This document shows, one piece after another, positions 17,120 through 25,022 of a DNA stretch of 46,523 nt. Position 1 is the stretch's first letter; each line of letters opens with the position of its first letter. This DNA is from Streptomyces corallincola. Its GTDB lineage: Bacteria > Actinomycetota > Actinomycetes > Streptomycetales > Streptomycetaceae. The notes under the pieces are model-generated. The model ran no database searches, had not been told where the DNA came from, and worked only from the letters and a program-made list of their open reading frames with translations. Position numbers and translations under genes: made by a program. The stretch spans positions 1 through 46,523 of the forward strand of contig NZ_JAHRXF010000047.1 of assembly GCF_019104725.1 (NCBI RefSeq), read 5' to 3'.

Positions 17120-19996
17120 TCAGCCGGTGACGATGTTCACCAGCTTCGGTGCCCGCACGATCACCTTCCGCACCACGGCCCCGTCCAGCGCCGACGTGAC
17201 CCGCTCGTCGGACAGCGCGGCCTTCTCCAGGTCGGCGTCGGTGATGTCGGGCGACACCTCCAGGCGGGCCCGGACCTTGCCCTTGATCTGCACGACGCAG
17301 GTCACCGTCTCGTCCACGACGTAGCGCGGGTCGGCCACGGGGAAGTCCCGGTGGACGACGGAGTCGGTGTGGCCCAGGCGGCGCCACAGCTCCTCGGCGA
17401 CGTGCGGGGCCAGCGGCGCCGCCATCAGTACCAGGGGCTCGGCGACCGCACGGGGCACCGCGCCGCCCGCCTTGGTCAGGTGGTTGTTCAGCTCGGTGAG
17501 CTTGGCGATGGCGGTGTTGAAGCGCAGGCCCTCCAGGTCCTGGCGCACCCCGTCGATCGCCTTGTGCAGCGCGCGCAGCGTGTCCTCGTCGGCCGCGCCG
17601 TCGGTGACGGTGACCTCGCCGCTCTCCTCGTCCACGACGTTGCGCCACAGCCGCTGGAGCAGCCGGAACTGCCCGACGACCGCGCGGGTGTCCCAGGGGC
17701 GGGAGACGTCCAGCGGACCCATCGCCATCTCGTACAGGCGCAGGGTGTCGGCGCCGTACTCGGCACAGATCTCGTCCGGAGTGACCGCGTTCTTCAGGGA
17801 CTTGCCCATCTTGCCCAGCAGTCGGCCGACCTGCTCGCCCTCGTAGTACCAGGCGCCGTCCCGCTCCTCGACCTCGGCGGCCGGGACCGGGAAGCCGCGG
17901 GCGTCGCGGTAGACGTACGCCTGGATCATGCCCTGGTTGTACAGCTTGTGGAACGGCTCGGCGGAGGAGACGTGGCCCAGGTCGAACAGCACCTTGGACC
18001 AGAACCGGGCGTACAGCAGGTGCAGTACGGCGTGCTCGGCGCCGCCGACGTAGAGATCGACTCCGCCGTGCGGCAGGCCCTCGCGGGGGCCCATCCAGTA
18101 CCGCTCGATCTCGGGATCGACCAGGGCGGTGTCGTTGTGCGGGTCCAGGTAGCGCAGTTCGTACCAGCAGGAACCGGCCCAGTTGGGCATGGTGTTGGTC
18201 TCGCGGCGGTACTTCTTCGGGCCGTCGCCCAGGTCCAGGGTGACGTTGACCCAGTCCGCGTTGCGGGACAACGGGGTCTCGGGGCGGGTGTCGGCGTCGT
18301 CGGGCTCGAAGGTGCGCGGGGAGTAGTCCTCGACCTCGGGCAGCTCCAGCGGCAGCATCGACTCGGGCAGGGCGTGGGCGATGCCGTCCTCGTCGTAGAC
18401 GATCGGGAAGGGCTCGCCCCAGTAGCGCTGGCGGCTGAACAGCCAGTCGCGCAGGCGGAAGTTGACGGTGCCCTCGCCGATGCCCTCGCGCTCCAGCCAC
18501 TCGGTGATGCGGGCCTTGGCGTCGGTGACGCCCAGGCCGTCCAGACTCACCTTGTCGTTGGCCGAGTTGACGCTGGTCGCTTCGTAGGAGGCGAAGGCGT
18601 CGTCCCAGGCGGCCGGGTCGGTGCCGCGGCCGTCGGTGGGGCCGACCACGCAGCGCATGGGCAGTTCGAAGGCGCGCGCGAAGGCGAAGTCACGGCTGTC
18701 GTGGGCGGGTACGGCCATGATCGCGCCGGTGCCGTAGCCCATCAGGACGTAGTCCGCGATGAAGACGGGGACGCGCTCGCCGTTGACCGGGTTGACGGCG
18801 TACGCGCCGGTGAAGACGCCCGTCTTGTCCTTGGCCTCGGCCTGGCGCTCCACGTCGGACTTGGCGGCGGCCTGCGCACGGTAGGCGGCGACGGCGTCGG
18901 CCGGGGAGGCGTGTCCGCCGGTCCACACGTCGTGGGTGCCCTCGGGCCAGGCGGCCGGGGTGATGGTCTCCACCAGGGGGTGTTCGGGGGCCAGCACCAT
19001 GTACGTGGCGCCGAATAGCGTGTCCTGGCGGGTGGTGAAGACGGTGATCCGCTCGTCCCCGACGGGGAAATCGACGCGGGCGCCCTCGCTGCGGCCGATC
19101 CAGTTGCGCTGCTGGAGCTTGATCGCCTCGGGCCAGTCCAGCCCGTCCAGGTCGTCCAGCAGCCGGTCGGCGTAGGCGGTGATGCGCATGTTCCACTGGC
19201 GCAGCTTGGCCTTGAAGACGGGGAAGTTGCCGCGCTCGGAGCGGCCGTCGGCGGTGACCTCCTCGTTGGCCAGCACGGTGCCCAGACCGGGACACCAGTT
19301 GACCGGCGCGTCGGAGGCGTAGGCCAGCCGGAACCCGCCCAGCACGTCGGCGCGTTCGGCGGCGGTCAGCTCGGACCAGGCGCGGTCGGTGCCGGGGACG
19401 GCGCGCTCACCGGAGGCGAACTGCGCGACCAGTTCCGCGATCGGGCGGGCGCGGCGGGCCTCCTGGTCGTACCAGGAGTCGAAGATCCGCAGGAAGATCC
19501 ACTGCGTCCACTTGTAGTAGTCCGGGTCGATGGTGGCGAACGAGCGGCGCTTGTCGTGGCCCAGGCCCAGGCGGCGCAGCTGGGCCTTCATGTTCTCCAT
19601 GTTGGCCTCGGTGGACACGCGCGGGTGCGTGCCGGTCTGCACAGCGTACTGCTCGGCGGGCAGGCCGAAGGCGTCGAAGCCCAGGGTGTGCAGGACGTTG
19701 TGGCCGGTCATCCGCTGGAACCGGGCGTACACGTCGGTGGCGATGTACCCCAGCGGGTGGCCGACGTGGAGTCCCGCACCCGAGGGGTAGGGGAACATGT
19801 CCATGATGAACTTCTTGGGCCGCGCGACCACCTCGGGGTCGCCCGCCAGGTCACCCTTGGGGTTGGGGGCGGCGTAGGTGCCGTCGGCGTCCCAGAAGTC
19901 CTGCCAGCGTGCCTCGATCTCGGTCGCCAGGGCGGCCGTGTAGCGGTGCGGCGCGGCGTCCGGGGTGGCGGCGGCAGCGGGGTTCGTCTCGCTCAT
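17120..19996 (-). CDS. leuS: leucyl-tRNA synthetase
   Basis: The 958-residue class I synthetase charges tRNA-Leu. The HIGH-type motif is in MFPYPSGAGLHVGHPLGY, the KMSKS-type motif is GKMGKSLKN, an editing domain with a threonine-rich TTRQDTLFGATYM segment lies between them, and the anticodon-binding and C-terminal domains end in APKLVNIVTG. The start MSETNPAAAA at 19996 is preferred, giving the usual actinobacterial length; the frame is open to 20188 but covers the leader region. Control is probably by attenuation, since a leucine-rich leader peptide and a terminator-like hairpin lie 80 to 200 bases upstream. The gene is divergent from the cytochrome-like gene. Confidence 0.97.
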   Translation of the reverse strand: MSETNPAAAATPDAAPHRYTAALATEIEARWQDFWDADGTYAAPNPKGDLAGDPEVVARPKKFIMDMFPYPSGAGLHVGHPLGYIATDVYARFQRMTGHNVLHTLGFDAFGLPAEQYAVQTGTHPRVSTEANMENMKAQLRRLGLGHDKRRSFATIDPDYYKWTQWIFLRIFDSWYDQEARRARPIAELVAQFASGERAVPGTDRAWSELTAAERADVLGGFRLAYASDAPVNWCPGLGTVLANEEVTADGRSERGNFPVFKAKLRQWNMRITAYADRLLDDLDGLDWPEAIKLQQRNWIGRSEGARVDFPVGDERITVFTTRQDTLFGATYMVLAPEHPLVETITPAAWPEGTHDVWTGGHASPADAVAAYRAQAAAKSDVERQAEAKDKTGVFTGAYAVNPVNGERVPVFIADYVLMGYGTGAIMAVPAHDSRDFAFARAFELPMRCVVGPTDGRGTDPAAWDDAFASYEATSVNSANDKVSLDGLGVTDAKARITEWLEREGIGEGTVNFRLRDWLFSRQRYWGEPFPIVYDEDGIAHALPESMLPLELPEVEDYSPRTFEPDDADTRPETPLSRNADWVNVTLDLGDGPKKYRRETNTMPNWAGSCWYELRYLDPHNDTALVDPEIERYWMGPREGLPHGGVDLYVGGAEHAVLHLLYARFWSKVLFDLGHVSSAEPFHKLYNQGMIQAYVYRDARGFPVPAAEVEERDGAWYYEGEQVGRLLGKMGKSLKNAVTPDEICAEYGADTLRLYEMAMGPLDVSRPWDTRAVVGQFRLLQRLWRNVVDEESGEVTVTDGAADEDTLRALHKAIDGVRQDLEGLRFNTAIAKLTELNNHLTKAGGAVPRAVAEPLVLMAAPLAPHVAEELWRRLGHTDSVVHRDFPVADPRYVVDETVTCVVQIKGKVRARLEVSPDITDADLEKAALSDERVTSALDGAVVRKVIVRAPKLVNIVTG

Positions 19997-20077
19997 CGTC
20001 CTCAAAGCTCCATCGATCGTCTCTGCCTGCGGAATTCCTGCGGGATGCGGGCGGAAGGCCGGGGATGCCGCAGAAAT

Positions 20078-20104
20078 GAGAAAACCCCTCGCACATGGAG
20101 GGGT
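20078..20104 (-). terminator. attenuator-type terminator in leuS leader
   Basis: Read on the minus strand, a seven-base stem ACCCCTC/GAGGGGT with a seven-base loop is followed at once by TTTTCTCATTT, a good intrinsic terminator by Streptomyces standards. It lies between the leader peptide and leuS, 80 bases upstream of the leuS start. Just before it, GCGCGGCC is fully complementary to GGCCGCGC in the leader-peptide reading frame, and CCGACC pairs with GGGTCGG, offering alternative structures. Confidence 0.75.
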
Positions 20105-20153
20105 GGCCGCGCCGATGCCGACCCGTCCGGTCCTGCCCGGAGGTCGGTACTGA

Positions 20154-20192
20154 TCAGCGCGGCCCGCTAAGCAGAAGGCGTACGGCACGCAT
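20154..20192 (-). CDS. leucine leader peptide of leuS
   Basis: A 12-codon reading frame encodes MRAVRLLLSGPR and ends TGA. It has three consecutive leucine codons, CTT CTG CTT; CTT is rare in high-GC Streptomyces. The stop codon lies within the sequence that can pair with GCGCGGCC just before the terminator, so ribosome stalling on the Leu codons could change folding. No Shine-Dalgarno precedes the ATG; instead TACTCT lies six bases upstream and could be the -10 of a leaderless transcript. That regulatory logic is inference from classical attenuation; the frame and the hairpin are directly visible. Confidence 0.75.
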   Translation of the reverse strand: MRAVRLLLSGPR

Positions 20193-20226
20193 GGCGTCAG
20201 AGTACCGCAGGGGCCGCGCGCCGGGC

Positions 20227-20401
20227 GAAGCGGTACGGGACGGGGCCGGAGCCGTACCGGACAGGGGCGCAGCCGTATGGGAGCCGCACGGGAGCCGTAC
20301 GGGACAAGGGCGAAGCGCTACGGAACGGCGGCGAAGTCGTACGGGACGGGGCACGACCCACGCCACATCACGCCCCAGCGACCCACGCCACATCCCGCCC
20401 C
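20227..20401. repeat. GCCGTACGGGAC repeats and 23-bp direct repeat between leuS leader and cytochrome gene
   Basis: About seven units related to AGCCGTACGGGACGGGGC run from 20227 to 20352. They are followed by two near-identical 23-base copies beginning CGACCCACGCCACATC at 20354 and 20379 (one mismatch). No gene is seen in 20193-20576 apart from promoter-like sequence near its right end. Confidence 0.7.
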
Positions 20402-20501
20402 TTGAGCAACCCGCCCCCCGCATCCGTATGCCTGATGGACATGTCACAGGACGCCGAAACGGACCGCCCGACACTGAACAGCGGACGCGATCGCTCAAAG
20501 T

Positions 20502-20532
20502 GCGTACCAACCGGTATGCCGCCACCTAGAGT
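20502..20532 (+). promoter_or_regulatory. operator-like inverted repeat over a candidate promoter
   Basis: Arms GCGTACC (20502-20508) and GGTATGC (20513-20519) form an inverted repeat with one mismatch and a four-base centre. TAGAGT at 20527-20532 is a possible -10, which would place the repeat over the -35. The cytochrome-like gene starts 45 bases downstream. No particular regulator can be named. Confidence 0.4.
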
Positions 20533-20576
20533 TCGGCAGCGGGACCGCCTTCCCGGAACTGCTCGGAGTTGCCCCC

Positions 20577-21800
20577 ATGAACCCTCGTCGTAACCACAGT
20601 TCGCTCCCCAGACCCGGCCGCTCGGCCTATGGGGTGGCGTCCGCCGTCGTCCTGCTGCTGATACCCGTGGTGGTGCTGGTCGGAGGCAGCCAGTTCCGCG
20701 AGTTCCTGAACTTCGGCGCGGGTGTGCTCTGTCTGGTGTCGCTGAGCTGCTCGGTCATCTGGGGCCTGTTCGCACAGGACCGGATCTTCCTCAACACCCG
20801 CCAGCGGATCGTCGGTCAGGCCGTGCACCGGACGACATCCGTGGCCTCGATCGCGTTCCTGCTGCTGCACATCACCACGAAGATCGCCCTGGACCACACC
20901 CAGGTCATCGCGGCGCTCGTCCCCTTCTCGCTCGGCGTCACCGGCACCGGCGGCCTGATCGGGCTCGGTTCGCTCGCCGGACTGCTGATGATCTTCGTCG
21001 GCGTGACCGGCGCGCTGCGCAGCAACTTCGCCGCGCCCGCGCCCGTCGCCTCCCGCTGGCGCGCGATGCACATGCTCGCCTACCCGGCCTGGTGCGCGGC
21101 CCTGGTGCACGGCCTGTACGCGGGCCGTCAGGCGAAGCCGGTCTTCGTGATCCTCTACAGCGTCTCGCTGCTCGGCGTGATGGCCGCCGTCGCGCTGCGC
21201 GCCGCTCCGCGCCCGGTGAAGCGGCGGGTCGCGGACCGGCTGGTCGCGGTGTTCGGCAGCTCCGAACGGACCGTGCCGACCGGTCCGGAGGCGGGCCGGT
21301 CGCGGGCCGCCGAGTCCGCCCTGCCCGGCTACGAGGGGCGCCGCGAGCCGGGGTCCCGGCGCGCCGAGGCGCCGTACCGCTCCCCCGCGCGGCCCCCGTA
21401 CGGCGCACCGGCCGAACCGGCGGCCGACGGTTTCGCCGCCGCCTACCGCTCCGTCACCCCGCGGATGCCCCAGCCGCCGTACCCGCCCGCCGAGGGCCCG
21501 GCGCCGGGTACCGGAAGCTGGCCGGTGCCGTCCCCGCCACCGGTCGGCGAGGCCCCGCCGTCGCTGTACGACCCGCTCCAGGACACCGGACACATCACCC
21601 CGATCCCGGGCGGTCCGGGCATGGGCGCGCAGGGGCCGCGTGATGTGTACGACACCGGTGAGACGACCGGGGTGCGCGCGACGTACAACTCGGGTGACAC
21701 GTTCAGCGGTGGTCCCGGCACCGGACCGATCCCCGGCGCGCCGTTCGACGCACCCGGCACCGGTGAACCCTGGAACACGCCGTCCGGAGGCTATAGGTGA
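20577..21800 (+). CDS. six-helix ferric-reductase-like/cytochrome b membrane protein
   Basis: The 407-residue protein has six predicted membrane helices (about 18-38, 45-66, 84-105, 128-148, 163-183, 189-210). His84 and His98 lie in helix 3 (H-x13-H), and His165 and His178 in helix 5 (H-x12-H). This is the spacing of the four heme-ligating histidines of NOX/ferric reductase membrane domains, so two stacked b hemes are predicted. It lacks the FAD/NADPH domain; instead residues 211-407 are a Pro/Gly/Tyr-rich disordered tail. The next gene, a NuoF-like flavoprotein with ferredoxin, overlaps its stop by four bases (GTGA) and probably supplies electrons. The ATG start fits helix 1; the ribosome-binding site is weak (GGAGTTG). 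The acceptor is unknown. Confidence 0.82.
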   Translation: MNPRRNHSSLPRPGRSAYGVASAVVLLLIPVVVLVGGSQFREFLNFGAGVLCLVSLSCSVIWGLFAQDRIFLNTRQRIVGQAVHRTTSVASIAFLLLHITTKIALDHTQVIAALVPFSLGVTGTGGLIGLGSLAGLLMIFVGVTGALRSNFAAPAPVASRWRAMHMLAYPAWCAALVHGLYAGRQAKPVFVILYSVSLLGVMAAVALRAAPRPVKRRVADRLVAVFGSSERTVPTGPEAGRSRAAESALPGYEGRREPGSRRAEAPYRSPARPPYGAPAEPAADGFAAAYRSVTPRMPQPPYPPAEGPAPGTGSWPVPSPPPVGEAPPSLYDPLQDTGHITPIPGGPGMGAQGPRDVYDTGETTGVRATYNSGDTFSGGPGTGPIPGAPFDAPGTGEPWNTPSGGYR

Positions 21801-23407
21801 ACGAGGCCCTGCCCGACGTACCCGAGGTCCGCGTGGTCGGGCTTCCGCAGCTCACGTCGGGCTTCGACCTTGTGGAACGGCTCGACCTGGCCATGCATCT
21901 GAAGGTGCACGGCCCGCTCGACGCGCTCGGCGGCGAACAGCTCGCCCAGCTCGCGGAGCGGATCAACCTGCGCGGCAGGGGCGGGGCGGGCTTCCCGTTC
22001 CACAAGAAGCTGCGCTCGGTCGCGGAGTCCGCGATCAAGCGCGGGGTGCGGCCGGTCGTGGTCGTCAACGGCAGTGAGGACGAACCCGCCTGCCGCAAGG
22101 ACACCGTCCTCATCAACCGCGCCCCGCACCTGATCCTGGACGGCGCGCTGCTGTGCGCGGAGGCGCTGGGCGCGCGGACGCTGGTGATCGGGGTGACCCG
22201 CGAGTCCACGCAGCGCTCGATGGAGAAGGCGCTGGTGGAGCGCGGCCTGGGCAACAGCCGCCGCTCCGCGCTGCGGGTGTGGGTGCAGCGCAACCCGGTG
22301 CGCATGGTGACCGGCGCCGCGGCCTCCCTGATCCGCTCGGTGGACGGCGGCCCGGCGATCCCGCCCGGCCGCAAGATCAGCGCCTCCAAGAGCGGGGTCG
22401 GCGGCGCCCCGACCCTGCTGTCCAACGCGGAGACCTTCGCGCAACTCGCCATCGCCGCCCGCATCGGCCCGGAGCGCTACCGCAACACCGGCCTGTACGA
22501 CGAGCCGGGCACCGTGCTGCTCACCGTCTCCGGTGCGGTCCCGCGCCCGATGGTGATCGAGGTCCCGACGGGCGTGCCGCTGCGCTACGTCCTCCAGCTC
22601 GCCGGTGCCCCGCCGCAGCCGCAGGGTGTGCTGACCGGCGGCTACCACGGCAAGTGGATCGACGCGGCGACCCTGGACGAGGCGATCGTCTCCCGCGACT
22701 CCCTGGACGCGGTGGGGGGTTCGCTCGGTGCGGGGGCGATCCTGCCGATCAGTCAGAACACCTGCCCGCTGGGCGAGTCGCTGCGGGTGGCGCAGTGGCT
22801 GGCCGAGGAGAGCGCGGGCCAGTGCGGGCCCTGCTACCTGGGGCTGCCGGCCGCCGCGCGCGGCCTTGAGGACATCGTGAACGGCGGCGGTCCGGCCGCG
22901 CTGGAGGCGCTGAAGCAGGTGGCGAAGAACGTGAAGCGGCGCGGCGCCTGTTCGCACCCGGACGGTTCCGCGATGTTCCTGGAATCGACCATCAAGGCGT
23001 TCACCGACGACCTCGCCGCGCATGTCCTCGGCAACGGCTGCGGGCGGCCCGTGGAGGGCGTGCTGCCGCTGTACCAGGGGGGCAGGACACCGACCGGCCT
23101 GCCCGGCGGCGACCCGGAGGACACCGGCGCCAGCCGCCAGAAGATCCACGTGGACTGGACGCTCTGCCGGGGCCACGGCCTGTGCGCGGACATCCTCCCG
23201 GAGGTCTTCGAGCTGGGCGCCGACGGCTTCCCGACCGTCGCCCAGGCCCAGGTGCCGCGCTACGCGGAGGCGAAGGCGCTGCGCGCGGTACGCCGCTGCC
23301 CGGCGCTCGCGCTGCGCCTGGAGGAGGACACCCGCGGCCAGGCACCGGCGCGGAATCTGCCGGTGGTCTCGCCGCAGGGACGCGGACGGCGCGCGCTCGG
23401 ACGCTGA
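21797..23407 (+). CDS. NuoF-like flavoprotein fused to a C-terminal ferredoxin domain
   Basis: The 536-residue protein resembles NADH dehydrogenase subunit NuoF: an FMN motif GRGGAGFP (60-67) and the NGSEDEPACRKD segment (91-102), an SLBB-like region (about 240-285), and an Fe-S region ESAGQCGPC (338-346) with Cys385. Residues about 449-510 form a small ferredoxin with C457-x2-H-x2-C463 and C501-P, like the ferredoxins that serve actinobacterial P450s. Two NuoF features are degenerate: the CGEE nucleotide motif reads TGAA (172-175), and the first N3-cluster cysteine is Ala340. Electrons may thus enter by the ferredoxin, not NADH; this is inference. GTG start with GGAGG eight bases upstream; it overlaps the preceding membrane gene by four bases. 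Confidence 0.85.
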   Translation: MNEALPDVPEVRVVGLPQLTSGFDLVERLDLAMHLKVHGPLDALGGEQLAQLAERINLRGRGGAGFPFHKKLRSVAESAIKRGVRPVVVVNGSEDEPACRKDTVLINRAPHLILDGALLCAEALGARTLVIGVTRESTQRSMEKALVERGLGNSRRSALRVWVQRNPVRMVTGAAASLIRSVDGGPAIPPGRKISASKSGVGGAPTLLSNAETFAQLAIAARIGPERYRNTGLYDEPGTVLLTVSGAVPRPMVIEVPTGVPLRYVLQLAGAPPQPQGVLTGGYHGKWIDAATLDEAIVSRDSLDAVGGSLGAGAILPISQNTCPLGESLRVAQWLAEESAGQCGPCYLGLPAAARGLEDIVNGGGPAALEALKQVAKNVKRRGACSHPDGSAMFLESTIKAFTDDLAAHVLGNGCGRPVEGVLPLYQGGRTPTGLPGGDPEDTGASRQKIHVDWTLCRGHGLCADILPEVFELGADGFPTVAQAQVPRYAEAKALRAVRRCPALALRLEEDTRGQAPARNLPVVSPQGRGRRALGR

Positions 23408-23508
23408 GGCGCGCGCGAAGGGCGGGGCCGGACCAACGGGAAGCGACATGGGTCCGGCCCCGCCGCCCTGCCCGCACCACGTCCGGGCACAGTGTCCGGA
23501 CACGAGAA

Positions 23509-23536
23509 AGCGGGCCACCCTTTCGGATGACCCGCT
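23509..23536 (-). terminator. terminator after first tRNA-Ala
   Basis: On the minus strand, AGCGGGTCATCC, loop GAAA and GGGTGGCCCGCT form a hairpin (G-T pairs tolerated) followed by TTCTCG. It ends 11 bases after the tRNA 3' end. Confidence 0.75.
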
Positions 23537-23547
23537 CTCAACTGCTG

Positions 23548-23620
23548 TGGAGCTAAGGAGAATTGAACTCCTGACCTCCTGCATGCCATGCAGGCGCTCT
23601 ACCAACTGAGCTATAGCCCC
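23548..23620 (-). tRNA. tRNA-Ala (anticodon GGC), copy 1
   Basis: Read on the minus strand, the 73-base gene folds as a cloverleaf: acceptor arms GGGGCTA/TAGCTCC, D arm GCTC-AGTTGGTA-GAGC, anticodon stem CCTGC/GCAGG with loop ATGGCAT giving anticodon GGC, and T arm with GTTCAAT. The discriminator is A and CCA is not encoded. A second identical copy lies at 25689-25761. Confidence 0.97.
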
Positions 23621-23747
23621 GTGCTCCATACGGCGATGCCGTATTTCGACTGGTTCCGCCCGGTTCCCCCGGCGGCTTCGCCAACAGTACACGGTCCCCG
23701 GGGTGCAGCACCAAATCGGTTTCCGGCCCCCTCCGGTACGCCCGCTA

Positions 23748-25022
23748 ATGTCTGCTTTCGTGACCTTGATCGGGTACGCCGGTGAGCGGCGCCGTATGTG
23801 GGTGGCGGCGGGCGTGTGCCTGCTGTCGTTCGCGGTGTTCTGGTGGGCGCAGCGGGCCGCGCACGTCTCGCTGATCGACCTGCGGGTGTACCGCGCGGAG
23901 GGCGCGACCGTCCTGTCCGGCGGCGACCTCTACGCCCTGCGCGCGACCGCCGCCCGGCTGCCCACCACCTACCCGCCGTTCGCCGCCCTGCTGTTCACGG
24001 CGCTGACCGTGCCGGGCCCCGCGCTGCTGGGGGTGCTGGCGACGGCGGTGAACCTCGCCCTGCTCGTCGTGTTCGTCCGGCTCTCGCTGCGGCTGGCGGG
24101 ATGTCCGCACGCGGGGGCGGGCGGCTGGTGGGTGGCGGCGGGGGCGGTGTGGTGCGAGCCGGTGTGGACGACGCTGCGGTACGGCCAGGTGAACCTGGCG
24201 CTCGCGGTGCTGGTCCTGGCCGACCCGGCGCTGCGGCCCGCCGGGCCCGGTCGCCACGGCCGCTGGGCCGGGGTGGGGATCGGGCTGGCGGCGGCCGTGA
24301 AGCTGACCCCGGCGCTGTTCGTGGCGTTCCTGCTGGCCACCGGGCTGGCGGCCCGCCTCTCGGGCCGGGACGGCGGACCCTGGCTGCGGGCCACCCGTAC
24401 GGCGACGGCTGTCTTCGCCGGTGCGGGCCTGCTCGGCGCGGTCGTACTCCCCCACGACTCCTGGCGGTTCTGGACGGCGGCGGTGTTCCGGGCGAGCCGG
24501 GTCGGGCACGCGGAGGACACCGCGAACCAGGCGCTGCGCGGGGTCCTGGCGCGGCTGCTGCACACCGGCGATCCGGGCGCGCTCTGGGTCCTCGCGGCCG
24601 TGCCGGTGGCGGCGCTCGGGCTGGGGGTTGCCGTGACGGCGGAGCTGCGGGGCCGGCGGGCCTGGGCGGTGTGCGGCTGCGCGGTCACGTCCCTGCTGGT
24701 CAGCCCGGTGTCCTGGACCCATCACTGGGTGTGGTGCGTACCGGTGGCGGTACTGCTCTGGTCACGGGGGCGGCGGGCGGTCGCGGCCGGTCTGGCGGTG
24801 GCGTTCTGCGCGTACGTCCCGTGGTGGGTGCCGCACGGCAGCACGCGACCGGAACTGCGGCTGGGAGGCGGGCAGTTGGTGCTGTCCGCCGTGTACGCGG
24901 GGGCCGCCGGGGTGTTTCTCGCACTGGCGTGGCAGGCGGACCGGGTGAGCGCGGCCCGGACGGGGACGGCACGGGCGAGGGCGGCTTGGGCGGAGGCGGC
25001 TCAGGCGGTCACGAAGGAGTAG
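23748..25022 (+). CDS. GT87 family polyprenol-phosphate-mannose-dependent mannosyltransferase-like membrane protein
   Basis: The 424-residue protein has about ten membrane helices and matches the DUF2029/GT87 family (PimE-like GT-C enzymes), which use polyprenol-phosphate sugars on the outer face of the membrane. The candidate catalytic aspartate is Asp44 in the first extracytoplasmic loop (DLRVYRAEG), followed by LPTTYPPFAALLF and a LRYGQVNLALA segment typical of the family. The C-terminal helix is followed by an Ala/Arg-rich tail. Starts at 23748 (MSAFVTL) and GTG 23760 (MTLIGY) are both possible. The 3' end overlaps the convergent zinc-ribbon gene by 22 bases. The acceptor (phosphoinositide, lipomannan-like or protein) cannot be told. 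Confidence 0.85.
   Translation: MSAFVTLIGYAGERRRMWVAAGVCLLSFAVFWWAQRAAHVSLIDLRVYRAEGATVLSGGDLYALRATAARLPTTYPPFAALLFTALTVPGPALLGVLATAVNLALLVVFVRLSLRLAGCPHAGAGGWWVAAGAVWCEPVWTTLRYGQVNLALAVLVLADPALRPAGPGRHGRWAGVGIGLAAAVKLTPALFVAFLLATGLAARLSGRDGGPWLRATRTATAVFAGAGLLGAVVLPHDSWRFWTAAVFRASRVGHAEDTANQALRGVLARLLHTGDPGALWVLAAVPVAALGLGVAVTAELRGRRAWAVCGCAVTSLLVSPVSWTHHWVWCVPVAVLLWSRGRRAVAAGLAVAFCAYVPWWVPHGSTRPELRLGGGQLVLSAVYAGAAGVFLALAWQADRVSAARTGTARARAAWAEAAQAVTKE

Noticed and set aside
20526..21593. Long minus-strand frame opposite the cytochrome-like gene
   Set aside because: Arg/Gly/Ala-rich shadow of the real gene; no ribosome-binding site or known motif, and the plus strand has a membrane protein with clear heme histidines.
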